Shown piece by piece: positions 25,021 through 33,820 of a DNA stretch of 64,000 nt. The position numbers and the translations under genes were made by a program. Below the pieces are notes generated by a model. It saw only the letters and a program-made list of their open reading frames with translations, was not told the origin of the DNA and did not search any database. Location: NCBI GenBank assembly GCA_030682255.1, contig JAUXOK010000027.1, positions 248,001-312,000 of the forward strand, read 5' to 3'. How positions within the stretch are numbered: the stretch's first letter is position 1; every line of letters starts with the position of its first letter. The DNA comes from Bacteroidota bacterium (GTDB taxonomy: Bacteria > Bacteroidota > Bacteroidia > NS11-12g > UBA955).

Positions 25021-25361
25021 TAATAAATATTAAATAAGTCAAAGTCCATAGCTGTTCATTGCGAATATAATATTATTTTGCTAATATCATCAAATATGAA
25101 TATTTTTCATTTTAAGTCTTTTGTATCTTGGTTGATGTTACTTTAGCTTTCAACTATAAAAAATAAACACCAATGACAAACAAAAGAAATTAGGATATTG
25201 GACACGGCTTTAATTTGACCAACATTACCATAGATAAAGTATATACCATTTTTAATTAAAAACAGTCCTCCCTACAGATTCGTGTAGATAAAATGGTTTA
25301 CATCCATAAATACACCAAAAAATACTTTAAAGTAAAAATTATTAAGATAATTATTTAAAAA
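25021..25361. other. Gene-free stretch right of the array
   Basis: AT-rich sequence without an intact gene. One short open segment on the + strand (about 25193-25257) reads DIGHGFNLTNITIDKVYTIF before a stop and may be the remnant of a decayed gene. No att-like direct repeat was recognised. The right end leads into the operator/promoter of the toxin-antitoxin operon. Confidence 0.4.
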
Positions 25362-25379
25362 AACAACTTTTAAGTTGTT
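25362..25379. promoter_or_regulatory. Palindromic operator candidate of the TA operon
   Basis: AACAACTT-TT-AAGTTGTT is a perfect 8-bp inverted repeat. It overlaps the -33 TTG (25375-25377) of the promoter for the MqsR-like/Panacea pair. The position fits autoregulation by the HTH domain of the antitoxin. Confidence 0.65.
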
Positions 25380-25404
25380 ATTCAGAAAAGTTATAATATC
25401 TTTG
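25375..25404 (+). promoter_or_regulatory. Promoter of the TA operon
   Basis: TTG (25375-25377), 19 bp, TATCTTTG (25397-25404) matches the Bacteroidota -33/-7 pattern TTG-N(17-23)-TAnnTTTG exactly, 17 bp before the toxin ATG. Confidence 0.7.
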
Positions 25405-25421
25405 CAGCACCAAACCAATGT

Positions 25422-25772
25422 ATGAGCACCGAAGAAGAAGTTTTATCCTTTTTAAACGATTTTAAAGAGAAAATGAAACTTTGGGATGTGCTTTTTCGGG
25501 ATGAGAGAGGAAAAAACTTACAAGCCCTTGTTGATTTAGAACTTAGGCCCATTGACCGCAAAGCTATTCTTGAAACACTCGAACCAAAAGATTATAGCGA
25601 GGGTCCAATCGAAGAAAAACTTTATGGTGGTGCTGATATGTGGGTGTTTGGTAAAATTGTTAAGAAAAAGGAAGTATATATTAAAATCACAATGGGGGCA
25701 ATGGGCTATAGTGTAATTTGTATCTCCTTTCACTTGGCACAACACAAAATACAATATACTTTTAAACATTAA
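25422..25772 (+). CDS. MqsR-like toxin
   Basis: A 116-residue protein of the MqsR-like/RelE-superfamily toxin group, recognised from LWDVLFRDERGKNLQAL, the central DYSEGP and GADMWVFGK motifs, and EVYIKITMG ... ICISFHLA near the C-terminus. MqsR-type toxins are ribosome-independent mRNA interferases, though activity here is inferred. It is followed after 4 bp by an HTH-Panacea protein, forming a complete operon. It may stabilise the adjacent cassette island. Confidence 0.82.
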   Translation: MSTEEEVLSFLNDFKEKMKLWDVLFRDERGKNLQALVDLELRPIDRKAILETLEPKDYSEGPIEEKLYGGADMWVFGKIVKKKEVYIKITMGAMGYSVICISFHLAQHKIQYTFKH

Positions 25773-25776
25773 AGAT

Positions 25777-26781
25777 ATGATTAGTCCAATTACAGGCAAA
25801 GCAATGATATTGACCAAAGAACGTAGGTCTATGGATTTCAGAAAAGAAAGATTTGAAATAGTTTTTCATTTTTTTAAATGCGAAGATAGTGAAGAGCAAT
25901 TTACTACCACAAAAATAGATGAAGTAAACATGAACCAAGTTTACAATCAATACCGAGATAAGTTCAATATTCCTTTTCCAGATGAAATTATCAGAATTCG
26001 AAAAAAATATGGATTGTCGGCTACTAAAATGTCAGAGATTTTAGGTTTTGGCATAAACAGCTACCGCCAATACGAAGCAGGAGAAATGCCTAGTATTGCC
26101 AATGCGAAGTTGATTCAAATGATAGATGACCCAAAAAAGTTTATTGACATGATTGATCTTTGCAGTACTCTAGATGAAAAGACCAAAATAAAACACAATC
26201 AAAAAGCACAATTGCTAGTTGAGGAGAGAAAACGAAACAAATTCAATTTGAATTTCAAAGAATATTTATTGGGCAATCATTTGGCTGATATTTATTCAGG
26301 TTATAGAAATCCCAGCTTTGAGAAGTTTACCGAAATGGTGGTTTATTTTTCGGAGAAAACAAAACCATTCAAAACCAAAATGAACAAATTGTTGTTTTAT
26401 GCTGATTTTTTGATGTTTAAGCAAACGTGTTTTTCTATAAGTGGCAAAAGGTATGTTGCTATAGACAAAGGCCCCGTGCCTGATAAGTATGCAAGTATAT
26501 ATGAGTATTTGGCAAACGAAAATATCATTGATATTCAATATAGCGAGTTTAATGGTGGATATACAGGCGAGCAATTTTATGCAAGAAAAGACAGGTCTTT
26601 TAATTTCAATTTATTTACGAATGAAGAGTTATCTGTTTTAGAAAAAGTAGCCTCAGTTTTTAAGACTACCAGTACGAGCGACATCATAGAGTTAAGTCAT
26701 TTGGAAGAAGCTTGGAAAAAAAACGAAATAGACAAAAGCGTAATCAGTTATGAATATGCATTTGAATTAAATCAAATATAA
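25777..26781 (+). CDS. HTH + Panacea (DUF4065) antitoxin
   Basis: A 334-residue antitoxin. The N-terminal MqsA-like segment (ISPITGKAMILTKERRS) has a Ser where relatives usually have the first Cys of a zinc ribbon, so zinc binding may be lost. An HTH follows at about residues 68-105 (FPDEIIRIRKKYGLSATKMSEI, LGFGINSYRQYEAGE). The C-terminal half (about 180-300) is the Panacea/SocA-like domain (KFTEMVVYFSEKTKPFKTKMNKLLFYADF, YVAIDKGPVP), known to neutralise diverse toxins. It probably represses its own promoter through the palindrome at 25362-25379. Confidence 0.85.
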   Translation: MISPITGKAMILTKERRSMDFRKERFEIVFHFFKCEDSEEQFTTTKIDEVNMNQVYNQYRDKFNIPFPDEIIRIRKKYGLSATKMSEILGFGINSYRQYEAGEMPSIANAKLIQMIDDPKKFIDMIDLCSTLDEKTKIKHNQKAQLLVEERKRNKFNLNFKEYLLGNHLADIYSGYRNPSFEKFTEMVVYFSEKTKPFKTKMNKLLFYADFLMFKQTCFSISGKRYVAIDKGPVPDKYASIYEYLANENIIDIQYSEFNGGYTGEQFYARKDRSFNFNLFTNEELSVLEKVASVFKTTSTSDIIELSHLEEAWKKNEIDKSVISYEYAFELNQI

Positions 26782-26822
26782 AAAAACACTACATTTGCTT
26801 TCATAAAACACCACCAATTGAA

Positions 26823-26987
26823 ATGAAATACATAGCAATTCTTAGCCTATTTGTCTTGGCAGCTTGCCAATCAAGTACACCAGCCGAACAAGAAAAAATT
26901 GAACAACAAGAAGAAAAAAGCGTTGATAAAATGCTAGAAAACGAAGATTCGCTAATGGAAGCCAAGCGCAAAGAATTAGGGATATGA
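26823..26987 (+). CDS. Very small lipoprotein
   Basis: A 54-residue protein with a lipoprotein signal (LSLFVLAAC, Cys at residue 15) and a charged, Glu/Lys-rich, probably helical tail ending KRKELGI. A TACATTTG box (26790-26797) lies 25 bp upstream. It stands alone after the TA pair. No function recognised; it resembles short surface or periplasmic tethers. Confidence 0.6.
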   Translation: MKYIAILSLFVLAACQSSTPAEQEKIEQQEEKSVDKMLENEDSLMEAKRKELGI

Positions 26988-27135
26988 CATTTTTGATTGA
27001 TGACTTTTGATTTTAAGATAATATTAAATCATTTTATGTTTTATTATTAATTTACTTAGGCTTTAGTCTACTGAACTATTCCCAATTAATGTCCTAAATA
27101 TCATGCAGGAAACTATTAAACTTTAGCACATAACC

Positions 27136-27156
27136 TCCCGCAGTTTACATGCGAGA
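27136..27156. repeat. Imperfect hairpin related to the tip 9 insertion
   Basis: TCCCGCA-gtttaca-TGCGAGA has arms like those at 24966-24983 with one mismatch. It lies in the gap between two convergent genes, 11 bp beyond the ZIP gene stop. It could act as a weak terminator, or be another copy of a dispersed palindrome. No poly-T tract follows. Confidence 0.4.
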
Positions 27157-27166
27157 AACCACTCCT

Positions 27167-27883
27167 CTACCCAATCATACACGCCACATAAGAAATCGTT
27201 AAACCCAAGAGGATGATAATCCATTTTTTAAGTCCTTCTTTTTTCCAAAGGGAGTTTTCAAAAACGATGGTTGTGCTGATGTGTAAAAATGTACCGGCAA
27301 TAATAGCAGTGATGATTTGAGATGCGTATTCAGAAATCAAACTTTCTTGGTGGAAATAAATACCCATGGAATAACCCAATGGAGTTGCTAACATATACAA
27401 TATCAATAAACTGTAAAGTATTTTTCTGTTTTTGTATTTGGTAGATAACAAAACCGTTAAAGCAAAAGTAGCTGGAATTTCATGAATGGAAATACCTATC
27501 ACCATACCACTCAAAATATCGGGATTCAAATGATTGCTCAATCCAGCAGAATAGCCTTCTAATAAAGCGTGAATATATAACCCAATGAATAATACTGTGG
27601 CATCTTTAGGAAAATCTTCTTTGTGAACATGCCCATGTCCAAGTCCGCCTGTAAATTTTTCGAGTACAATTTGAAAGAAAAAACCAACGGCTAACCAAAT
27701 GCCAGCTTGCTTAATATTATCAAACAATTCAGGCATCAAACCAAATAATGCAATACCCAATAAAAACGAACCACTGAATAAAACTGTGTTACCTATAAGT
27801 TTGCCGGTTTTGTTCTTAAAATAACGATTTAATAAAACGCCTATTAAAGGCCCTAGAAATAATATAAATACAGGTGCTACCAT
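27167..27883 (-). CDS. ZIP family metal transporter
   Basis: A 238-residue membrane protein with about eight spans and a His-rich loop between spans 3 and 4 (GLGHGHVHKED). The metal-site motifs are HALLEG in span 4 and ISIHEIPATFAL in span 5. ZIP proteins import Zn or related divalent metals into the cytoplasm. It overlaps the upstream PAP2 gene by 7 bp, making a three-gene operon with the methyltransferase. Confidence 0.9.
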   Translation of the reverse strand: MVAPVFILFLGPLIGVLLNRYFKNKTGKLIGNTVLFSGSFLLGIALFGLMPELFDNIKQAGIWLAVGFFFQIVLEKFTGGLGHGHVHKEDFPKDATVLFIGLYIHALLEGYSAGLSNHLNPDILSGMVIGISIHEIPATFALTVLLSTKYKNRKILYSLLILYMLATPLGYSMGIYFHQESLISEYASQIITAIIAGTFLHISTTIVFENSLWKKEGLKKWIIILLGLTISYVACMIG

Positions 27884-28437
27884 TTTAATTTAACTAATAT
27901 TTTTTTATGAATAACAAAAAACAACCAACCTATCAATGCGCCAATCAATGCGCCAACCAAAACATCTGACGGATAATGAACCCCGTTGTAGATTCTGCTG
28001 ATGCCAATTAACAATGCCCAAATCAACCAAAAAAAAGTGTTGCGGTATTTTTTAAAACCATACAAAAATATAAAAAACACAGCCACTGCAAAATGATTGG
28101 CGGCATGCGATGAAGGCATACTACCAGAGTCGCTGCAATTAATGCCTGCTACTATACGTGGATTCAAAGCTTCAACATGGCAAGGGCGTTCTCTTGCAAA
28201 AAATGGTTTAATAACACCACTGGTAAATCTATCTGATACACCGGCTGCTGCAACTAAACACAAGACAATAATCAGAGATTTCTTTTTAAATTCTCTGGTA
28301 AGCATAAATATCACCACACAGTAAAACGGAATCCAAAAATACTTGTCAGAAAATTTAACCATCACCACATCCAGCCATTCGTGGGCTATGGTTTGATTAA
28401 AAAATTGGTACAATTGTATGTCAATATTAGCTATCAT
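27877..28437 (-). CDS. PAP2-family phosphatase
   Basis: A 186-residue integral membrane phosphatase with all three PAP2 motifs: KPFFARERP (KX6RP), GSMPSSH, and SRIYNGVHYPSD (SRX5HX3D). About six membrane spans. Likely dephosphorylates a lipid such as undecaprenyl diphosphate or phosphatidic acid on the periplasmic face; the substrate is not decided by sequence. It overlaps the methyltransferase by 4 bp and the ZIP gene by 7 bp. Confidence 0.92.
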   Translation of the reverse strand: MIANIDIQLYQFFNQTIAHEWLDVVMVKFSDKYFWIPFYCVVIFMLTREFKKKSLIIVLCLVAAAGVSDRFTSGVIKPFFARERPCHVEALNPRIVAGINCSDSGSMPSSHAANHFAVAVFFIFLYGFKKYRNTFFWLIWALLIGISRIYNGVHYPSDVLVGALIGALIGWLFFVIHKKILVKLKW

Positions 28438-29162
28438 GCTATTTTTTGAGAAATTAAAATTAAACGAGGAGACATAAATTCATCAAATGGATTGAAGCTA
28501 TAATCACCATACGTATTGATTATTTCCAATCCTGCCATTTCATACATTTTTTTAAAATCATTGAGTGTAAATAAGGCTACTTCTTCAGCATAGTTATAAG
28601 CCTCCCCTTTATCTGAAAATGAAATTTCTTTGATTATGGTTTGATCTTTGATGGTTCTTGTAATATGAAAATCTATGCCACCAATTTGTATTAATTCTTT
28701 CTCTATCAATTGGTTGACAACTAGATTTGAATTCATGAAATCTTGAATGAATAGTCCTTTGTCTTTCAAACCCATTTTAACAGATTCCAATGTTTTTAAA
28801 TTATCTGATTTATCGTGAAAATAGCCAAAGCTTGTAAAAAGATTCAATATCAAATCAAAATAATTGTGTTTAAAAACAATTCTCATATCTGCTACTTCAA
28901 ATTTCGCGTTGTTTTTTAGCGAATTTTTAGCCAACAAAATGTTATTTGGACTTAAATCTATGCCCCAAACTTCGAAATGGTTTTGTGCCAAACTATTAGA
29001 ATGTCTGCCATTGCCACAAGCTAAGTCTAATAAGCGTGCATGTGGCTCTAGGCTTATGTGTTTTAATATATTTTCAACAAATTTATCAGCCTCTGTCTGA
29101 TCCCTTTTGCCGTAAAGCAAATGATAATATTCTGAATCAAACCAATTTTTGTACCAAGCCAT
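28434..29162 (-). CDS. Class I SAM-dependent methyltransferase
   Basis: A 242-residue cytoplasmic methyltransferase. The SAM-binding motif I is RLLDLACGNGRHSNS (about residues 39-53), followed by the acidic WGIDLSPNN and motif FEVADMR. The substrate is unknown; the family covers small molecules such as quinones as well as proteins. First gene of the operon with PAP2 and ZIP, and divergent from the lipocalin-like lipoprotein. Confidence 0.85.
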   Translation of the reverse strand: MAWYKNWFDSEYYHLLYGKRDQTEADKFVENILKHISLEPHARLLDLACGNGRHSNSLAQNHFEVWGIDLSPNNILLAKNSLKNNAKFEVADMRIVFKHNYFDLILNLFTSFGYFHDKSDNLKTLESVKMGLKDKGLFIQDFMNSNLVVNQLIEKELIQIGGIDFHITRTIKDQTIIKEISFSDKGEAYNYAEEVALFTLNDFKKMYEMAGLEIINTYGDYSFNPFDEFMSPRLILISQKIA

Positions 29163-29171
29163 TTTAAAAGT

Positions 29172-29203
29172 TTTGCAAATTACGTTTAAAAATTATACAT
29201 TCG
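29172..29203 (+). promoter_or_regulatory. Promoter of the lipocalin-like lipoprotein
   Basis: TTTG (29172-29175), 20 bp, TACATTCG (29196-29203) fits the Bacteroidota pattern with one mismatch in the -7 box (TTCG for TTTG). The ATG follows at 29215. Confidence 0.5.
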
Positions 29204-29214
29204 CATTTTATATT

Positions 29215-29697
29215 ATGAAAAAAATATCAATTTTAGTCGTTATTGTTTTATCTGTTTTAGTTTTTTATGCATGCAAGAAAAAAAGCAACGATGATGAGCC
29301 ACCTAAAACTCCACCTGTTACAGTTAACAAACAAGATATTTTAAGTGCCAATTTATGGATTATTCAATCTGTAAATGCTAATGGAACTGACATATGGAAC
29401 TCCCCTTTTCCTATCGTTTCAAATTGTTATAAAGACAACGATTATAAGTTTAGAAAAGACGACAAAATGGTTATTTTTGATAACACCAATAAATGTGAAA
29501 CAACCGACCCTGATTCAGCCGTTAACAATTATAAATATTTTGAATCTACCAATCAAATGTTCATTGATGCTACTTTTTCTGCTGGTATAGCCATTAAAGA
29601 TACAACTAATGTTTTGGAATTAACAAGTTCTACTTTAAAAATAGATGCTGAATATAGTGGCATTCCTGCTGTAATTACTTTCATCAAAAAACCATAA
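29215..29697 (+). CDS. Lipocalin-like lipoprotein
   Basis: 160 residues from the ATG at 29215 (MKKISILVVIVLS), chosen because it gives a clean lipoprotein signal (LVFYAC, Cys about residue 20). An acidic Asp/Glu/Pro linker precedes a beta-rich domain (SANLWIIQSVNANGTDIW, YKFRKDDKMVIFD). Such 'lipocalin-like' domains are common in Bacteroidota lipoproteins. The ligand is unknown. Confidence 0.65.
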   Translation: MKKISILVVIVLSVLVFYACKKKSNDDEPPKTPPVTVNKQDILSANLWIIQSVNANGTDIWNSPFPIVSNCYKDNDYKFRKDDKMVIFDNTNKCETTDPDSAVNNYKYFESTNQMFIDATFSAGIAIKDTTNVLELTSSTLKIDAEYSGIPAVITFIKKP

Positions 29698-29715
29698 TCC
29701 CCTGCCCGACCGTTA

Positions 29716-30666
29716 ATGAGAATTCTTTCAATTTCGGTCCTTTTATTCTTTTTGTTTTTTGCTGATTTTGCTTTGTCACAAAATCAAGTTTCTCATTATG
29801 AAAATTCTAAAACATTTGGTATTCCTTATTTCAAAAAGAAATGGAGTATTAGAAACCGTTTTCATAAAATTATTTACGCATTTCATCGCAAACCAAAAGA
29901 TAAACACAAAGACTTTTACGCTAAAAACAATCTTACGCTAAGTTTTTATGATAATTTTGACAGTTTAAACACCCAAAAATGGCGATTAGGTCAGCCTTGG
30001 GGCGAAATACATCCTTCTAACTTGCATCAATACTATTCGGCTGAAGCGGTGAGAGTTGATAGTGGTTTTCTGTATTTAGGTGGTATGCATCAACCTAAAA
30101 ACATTGTTCATCAAGAAAAATTAATCACAGTGCCTTATGCCATCGGTTTGATTAATTCAGATATCTCTTTCAAACAAAAATATGGCTACTTTGAAATTAG
30201 ATCCAAAAATCCACAAGGTGCCGCCACTTGGCCTGCTTTTTGGCTAACTGGTTCTACAAAATGGCCTCCCGAAATTGATATTTTGGAAATGTATGGCAGG
30301 AAAAATGGCAAACACATACACAATCAATATGTATCACTTCATTATGGAAAATCAAACACAAAATCGAGGGGTTTTTTAAGTCATAAAGTACAAGTAAAAA
30401 GAAACACCGACCAAGTTTTTCATACTTATGGTTGTTTATGGACGCCTGAATTCATTAAATTTTATACCGATGGCAGATTAACCTTGGCTATCAAAGTTAA
30501 TAAAAAACTGAGGGCTTGGCTAGATGAAGAAATGGTTATTATCATTAACAATTGTTTCGAAGAAAAATATTTAAAATACTTGCCAGAAAATTTCAAAGAA
30601 AATCAATTCATTGTAGATTGGATAAAGGTTTATGCTTGGCATCCAACAAACCATTCAAAATCATAA
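29716..30666 (+). CDS. Glycoside hydrolase family 16 protein
   Basis: A 316-residue secreted protein with an N-terminal signal peptide cut near ALSQ (residue 21). A GH16 jelly-roll follows, with the catalytic motif EIDILE (nucleophile Glu186, Asp188, acid/base Glu191). Supporting motifs are GYFEIRSK, TWPAFWL and HTYGCLWTPEFIKFYTDG. GH16 enzymes cleave beta-1,3/1,4 glucans or galactans; the exact substrate is not clear. No SusC/SusD neighbours, so it is not a standard polysaccharide utilisation locus. Confidence 0.88.
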   Translation: MRILSISVLLFFLFFADFALSQNQVSHYENSKTFGIPYFKKKWSIRNRFHKIIYAFHRKPKDKHKDFYAKNNLTLSFYDNFDSLNTQKWRLGQPWGEIHPSNLHQYYSAEAVRVDSGFLYLGGMHQPKNIVHQEKLITVPYAIGLINSDISFKQKYGYFEIRSKNPQGAATWPAFWLTGSTKWPPEIDILEMYGRKNGKHIHNQYVSLHYGKSNTKSRGFLSHKVQVKRNTDQVFHTYGCLWTPEFIKFYTDGRLTLAIKVNKKLRAWLDEEMVIIINNCFEEKYLKYLPENFKENQFIVDWIKVYAWHPTNHSKS

Positions 30667-30672
30667 ATTAAC

Positions 30673-32079
30673 ATGCCTTATCAAATTCTTACTTCACAAG
30701 ACATTCAATTTTTAACAAACATTGTTTCAAATATTAACTCATTACAAGACAATGATTCATTGTATAAATACAGCAAAGATTACACAGAGGATTTTAGTTT
30801 TTTGCCTGAATTGGTTTTACTTCCCGAAACTGTTGAACAAATTTCTCAAATTGCGAAATATTGCCATGATAAATACATTCCATTAACCTGTCGTGGAGCT
30901 GGCACAGGCTTAAGTGGTGCTTGTTTACCCATAGAAAAAGGTGTTGTTTTGAGTTTAGAACATTTTAATAAAATACTCAAAATTGATACGTCCAATTACC
31001 AAGCCATTGTAGAACCAGGTGTAATCAACGAACATTTGCAAAATGAAGTTCAGAAATTGGGTTTGTTTTATCCCCCCGACCCTGCAAGCAAAGGAAGTTG
31101 TACATTGGGAGGCAATGTAGCCCACAGCAGTGGCGGTCCTCGTTGTGTTAAATATGGCACCACTAAAGATTATATTTTAAATTTAGAGGTGGTTTTACCA
31201 ACAGGTGAAATTATTCAAACAGGAGCCAATGTTTTAAAAAACTCCACTGCTTATAATTTGACACAACTGATGGTTGGTAGTGAGGGCACTTTTGGAATCA
31301 TTACTAAAATCACTTTAAAACTGATTCCATATCCGCCTTTTCGAGCTTTAATGTTAGCTTATTTTTCATCTGCTGTTCAAGCTTGTGCAGTAGTACCAGA
31401 AATTTTCAAAGCCGGAGTTCAACCATCTGCCATGGAGTTTATGGACCACAAAGGCGTTAGTCTCAGTATCAAACATCAAGGCATAGACTTTGACACCAAG
31501 GATGCAAAAGCTTTTTTATTGATAGAAGTTGATGCCTTTGATTTAAACAATATTCAAACCCAATGTGAAACCATTTATTCTGTTTTAGAAAATTTTGAAC
31601 CCATTGAAGTTATTCTTGCAGATGATTCAGCGAGCTCAGAAAAACTATGGAAAATAAGACGTTCGATAGGTGAAGTGGTTAAAACTATGTCTATATACAA
31701 AGAAGAAGACACTGTTGTAACGCGATCGTATTTACCACACTTGTATCAAGAAACCATGGCACTTTGCGAAGCAAACAACATCGAAGTAGTTTGTTATGGA
31801 CATGCTGGAGATGGCAATCTACACATCAATATACTTAAAATGGATTTAGACGATGAAACTTGGCATAATAAACTCCCCAACATCATCAGACAAATATTTG
31901 AAATCTGTAAGAAGTATGGTGGCACTATCAGTGGCGAACACGGAATTGGTATGGTTCAAAAATCATATTTAGACATTGTCATGCCGCCAATTCAAATTGA
32001 TTTAATGCGAAAGATTAAACAAAGTTTCGACCCACATTGGATATTAAATCCTGGGAAGATTTTTGATAGAGAGGGTTAA
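30673..32079 (+). CDS. FAD-binding oxidase, GlcD/D-lactate dehydrogenase type
   Basis: A 468-residue flavoenzyme with the FAD-binding PCMH domain (TCRGAGTGLSGACLP, then GTLG-type CTLGGNVAHSSGG, MVGSEGTFGIITK). The C-terminal FAD-oxidase domain has HAGDGNLHINIL and GGTISGEHGIGMVQK. It oxidises a 2-hydroxy acid such as glycolate or D-lactate. Start ATG 6 bp after the GH16 stop, so possibly co-transcribed. No Fe-S partner (GlcF) is adjacent, so it may act alone. Confidence 0.92.
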   Translation: MPYQILTSQDIQFLTNIVSNINSLQDNDSLYKYSKDYTEDFSFLPELVLLPETVEQISQIAKYCHDKYIPLTCRGAGTGLSGACLPIEKGVVLSLEHFNKILKIDTSNYQAIVEPGVINEHLQNEVQKLGLFYPPDPASKGSCTLGGNVAHSSGGPRCVKYGTTKDYILNLEVVLPTGEIIQTGANVLKNSTAYNLTQLMVGSEGTFGIITKITLKLIPYPPFRALMLAYFSSAVQACAVVPEIFKAGVQPSAMEFMDHKGVSLSIKHQGIDFDTKDAKAFLLIEVDAFDLNNIQTQCETIYSVLENFEPIEVILADDSASSEKLWKIRRSIGEVVKTMSIYKEEDTVVTRSYLPHLYQETMALCEANNIEVVCYGHAGDGNLHINILKMDLDDETWHNKLPNIIRQIFEICKKYGGTISGEHGIGMVQKSYLDIVMPPIQIDLMRKIKQSFDPHWILNPGKIFDREG

Positions 32080-32146
32080 TTTATATCAATTACAAAATTG
32101 AATAAGCATAAAAAAGATTGGTGCAAATACTTTATTTTTGCCTTGT

Positions 32147-33814
32147 ATGACAGATATTGAAATAGCACAATCAATTGTATTAAAGCCAATTAAAGATATT
32201 GCAAAAAAACTTGATATTCAAGAAGATGACCTAGAATTTTATGGCAAATACAAGGCTAAATTACCCCTAACATTAATAAACGATGAAAAAGTTTCCCAAA
32301 GCAATCTAGTTTTAGTAACTGCTATTACTCCAACACCAGCAGGAGAAGGCAAAACAACAGTTTCAATTGGATTAAACGAAGGTCTTAATAAAATTGGCAA
32401 AAAATCTATCGTAGTACTCAGAGAGCCCTCATTGGGTCCTGTTTTTGGTATAAAAGGTGGCGCAGCTGGTGGTGGTTATTCTCAAGTAGTGCCAATGGAA
32501 GATATAAATTTACATTTTACAGGAGATTTTAGTGCTGTTGAAAAAGCAAATAATTTTTTAGCCGCTATTATCGACAATGTCATTCAAAATCCAAAACATG
32601 AAATAAAGATTGATCCACGCACTGTTTTATGGAAACGTGTAATGGATATGAATGACAGAAGTTTAAGGGATATTATTATTGGTATTGGTGGTAAAGCGAA
32701 TGGCATGATGAGGCAAACCGGTTTTAATATTACAGCAGCTTCTGAGATTATGGCAATACTTTGTATGTCTAAAAATTTAAGTGATTTAAAAGAAAGAATT
32801 GGGAAAATATTAATTGGCTTTACTTATGATAATCAACCTGTATTTGCCTCACAATTAAAGGTTCAAGAGGCAATGACTATTTTACTGAAAGATGCTATAA
32901 AACCAAATTTAGTTCAAACTTTAGAAGGCAATCCTGCCATTATTCATGGTGGTCCATTTGCTAATATTGCCCAAGGCACAAATACAATTATTGCAACTAA
33001 AATTGGCTTATCCCTAGCCGATTATGTTGTTACTGAAGCTGGCTTTGGAGCTGATTTGGGGGCTGAAAAATTCTTGAACTTAAAATGTGTTTATGGTCAA
33101 TTAAAACCTAAAGCAATGGTTATTGTTGCGACAATCAGAGCCTTAAGACATCATGGTGGTGCTAAGCCAGATGATTTAAATACCCCTGATAAAGAAAGAG
33201 TTAAAAATGGATTTTGCAATTTAGAAAAACATATAGAGAATGCCAGACAATTTGGTTTTAATCCTGTAGTAGCGATTAATTATTTTGTAACCGATAGTAG
33301 AGAAGAGATTGAATTACTTAAATCTATGTGTCTTAAAATGGGTGTAAAAGCTATCGAAAGTAAAGGTTGGGGTATGGGTGGTAATGGTACGCAAGAACTT
33401 GCAAAAGCCGTTGTTGAATCAATTGAAAGTTTAGAAAACAACTATCAACAATTGTATGATTGGAATTTAAGCATTAAAGAAAAAATTGAATCTATAGCAT
33501 TCAAAATTTATGGTGCAACAAGTATAGAATACACAGCAAAAGCATTGAATGATTTAAAACAATTGGAAAAAATTGGATTAGGAAAACTTCCAATTTGTAT
33601 GGCAAAAACCCAAAAATCATTTTCAGATAATGAAAAATTAATTGGTAGACCTCAAAACTTTAAAATAACTATCCGAGAATTTGAAGTGGCATCAGGAGCT
33701 GGATTTATTGTACCAATTTTAGGAAGTATGATGAGAATGCCCGGATTGCCTAACAGTCCAGCTTCCGAACATATGCAAATTGATGAAAATGGCGTTATAA
33801 GTGGCTTGAGTTAA
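32147..33814 (+). CDS. fhs: Formate--tetrahydrofolate ligase
   Basis: 555 residues from the ATG at 32147; an upstream TTG at 32138 is less likely. It catalyses ATP-dependent formation of 10-formyl-THF. Key signs: the P-loop-like TPTPAGEGKTTVSIG, REPSLGPVFGIKGGAAGGG, the ITAASEIMAILC block and the C-terminal SGAGFIVPILGSMMRMPGLP. Length matches the family. TATTTTTG at 32133-32140 is a candidate -7 box, only 6 bp upstream, so the mRNA may have almost no leader. Confidence 0.97.
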   Translation: MTDIEIAQSIVLKPIKDIAKKLDIQEDDLEFYGKYKAKLPLTLINDEKVSQSNLVLVTAITPTPAGEGKTTVSIGLNEGLNKIGKKSIVVLREPSLGPVFGIKGGAAGGGYSQVVPMEDINLHFTGDFSAVEKANNFLAAIIDNVIQNPKHEIKIDPRTVLWKRVMDMNDRSLRDIIIGIGGKANGMMRQTGFNITAASEIMAILCMSKNLSDLKERIGKILIGFTYDNQPVFASQLKVQEAMTILLKDAIKPNLVQTLEGNPAIIHGGPFANIAQGTNTIIATKIGLSLADYVVTEAGFGADLGAEKFLNLKCVYGQLKPKAMVIVATIRALRHHGGAKPDDLNTPDKERVKNGFCNLEKHIENARQFGFNPVVAINYFVTDSREEIELLKSMCLKMGVKAIESKGWGMGGNGTQELAKAVVESIESLENNYQQLYDWNLSIKEKIESIAFKIYGATSIEYTAKALNDLKQLEKIGLGKLPICMAKTQKSFSDNEKLIGRPQNFKITIREFEVASGAGFIVPILGSMMRMPGLPNSPASEHMQIDENGVISGLS

Positions 33815-33820
33815 TTAATG

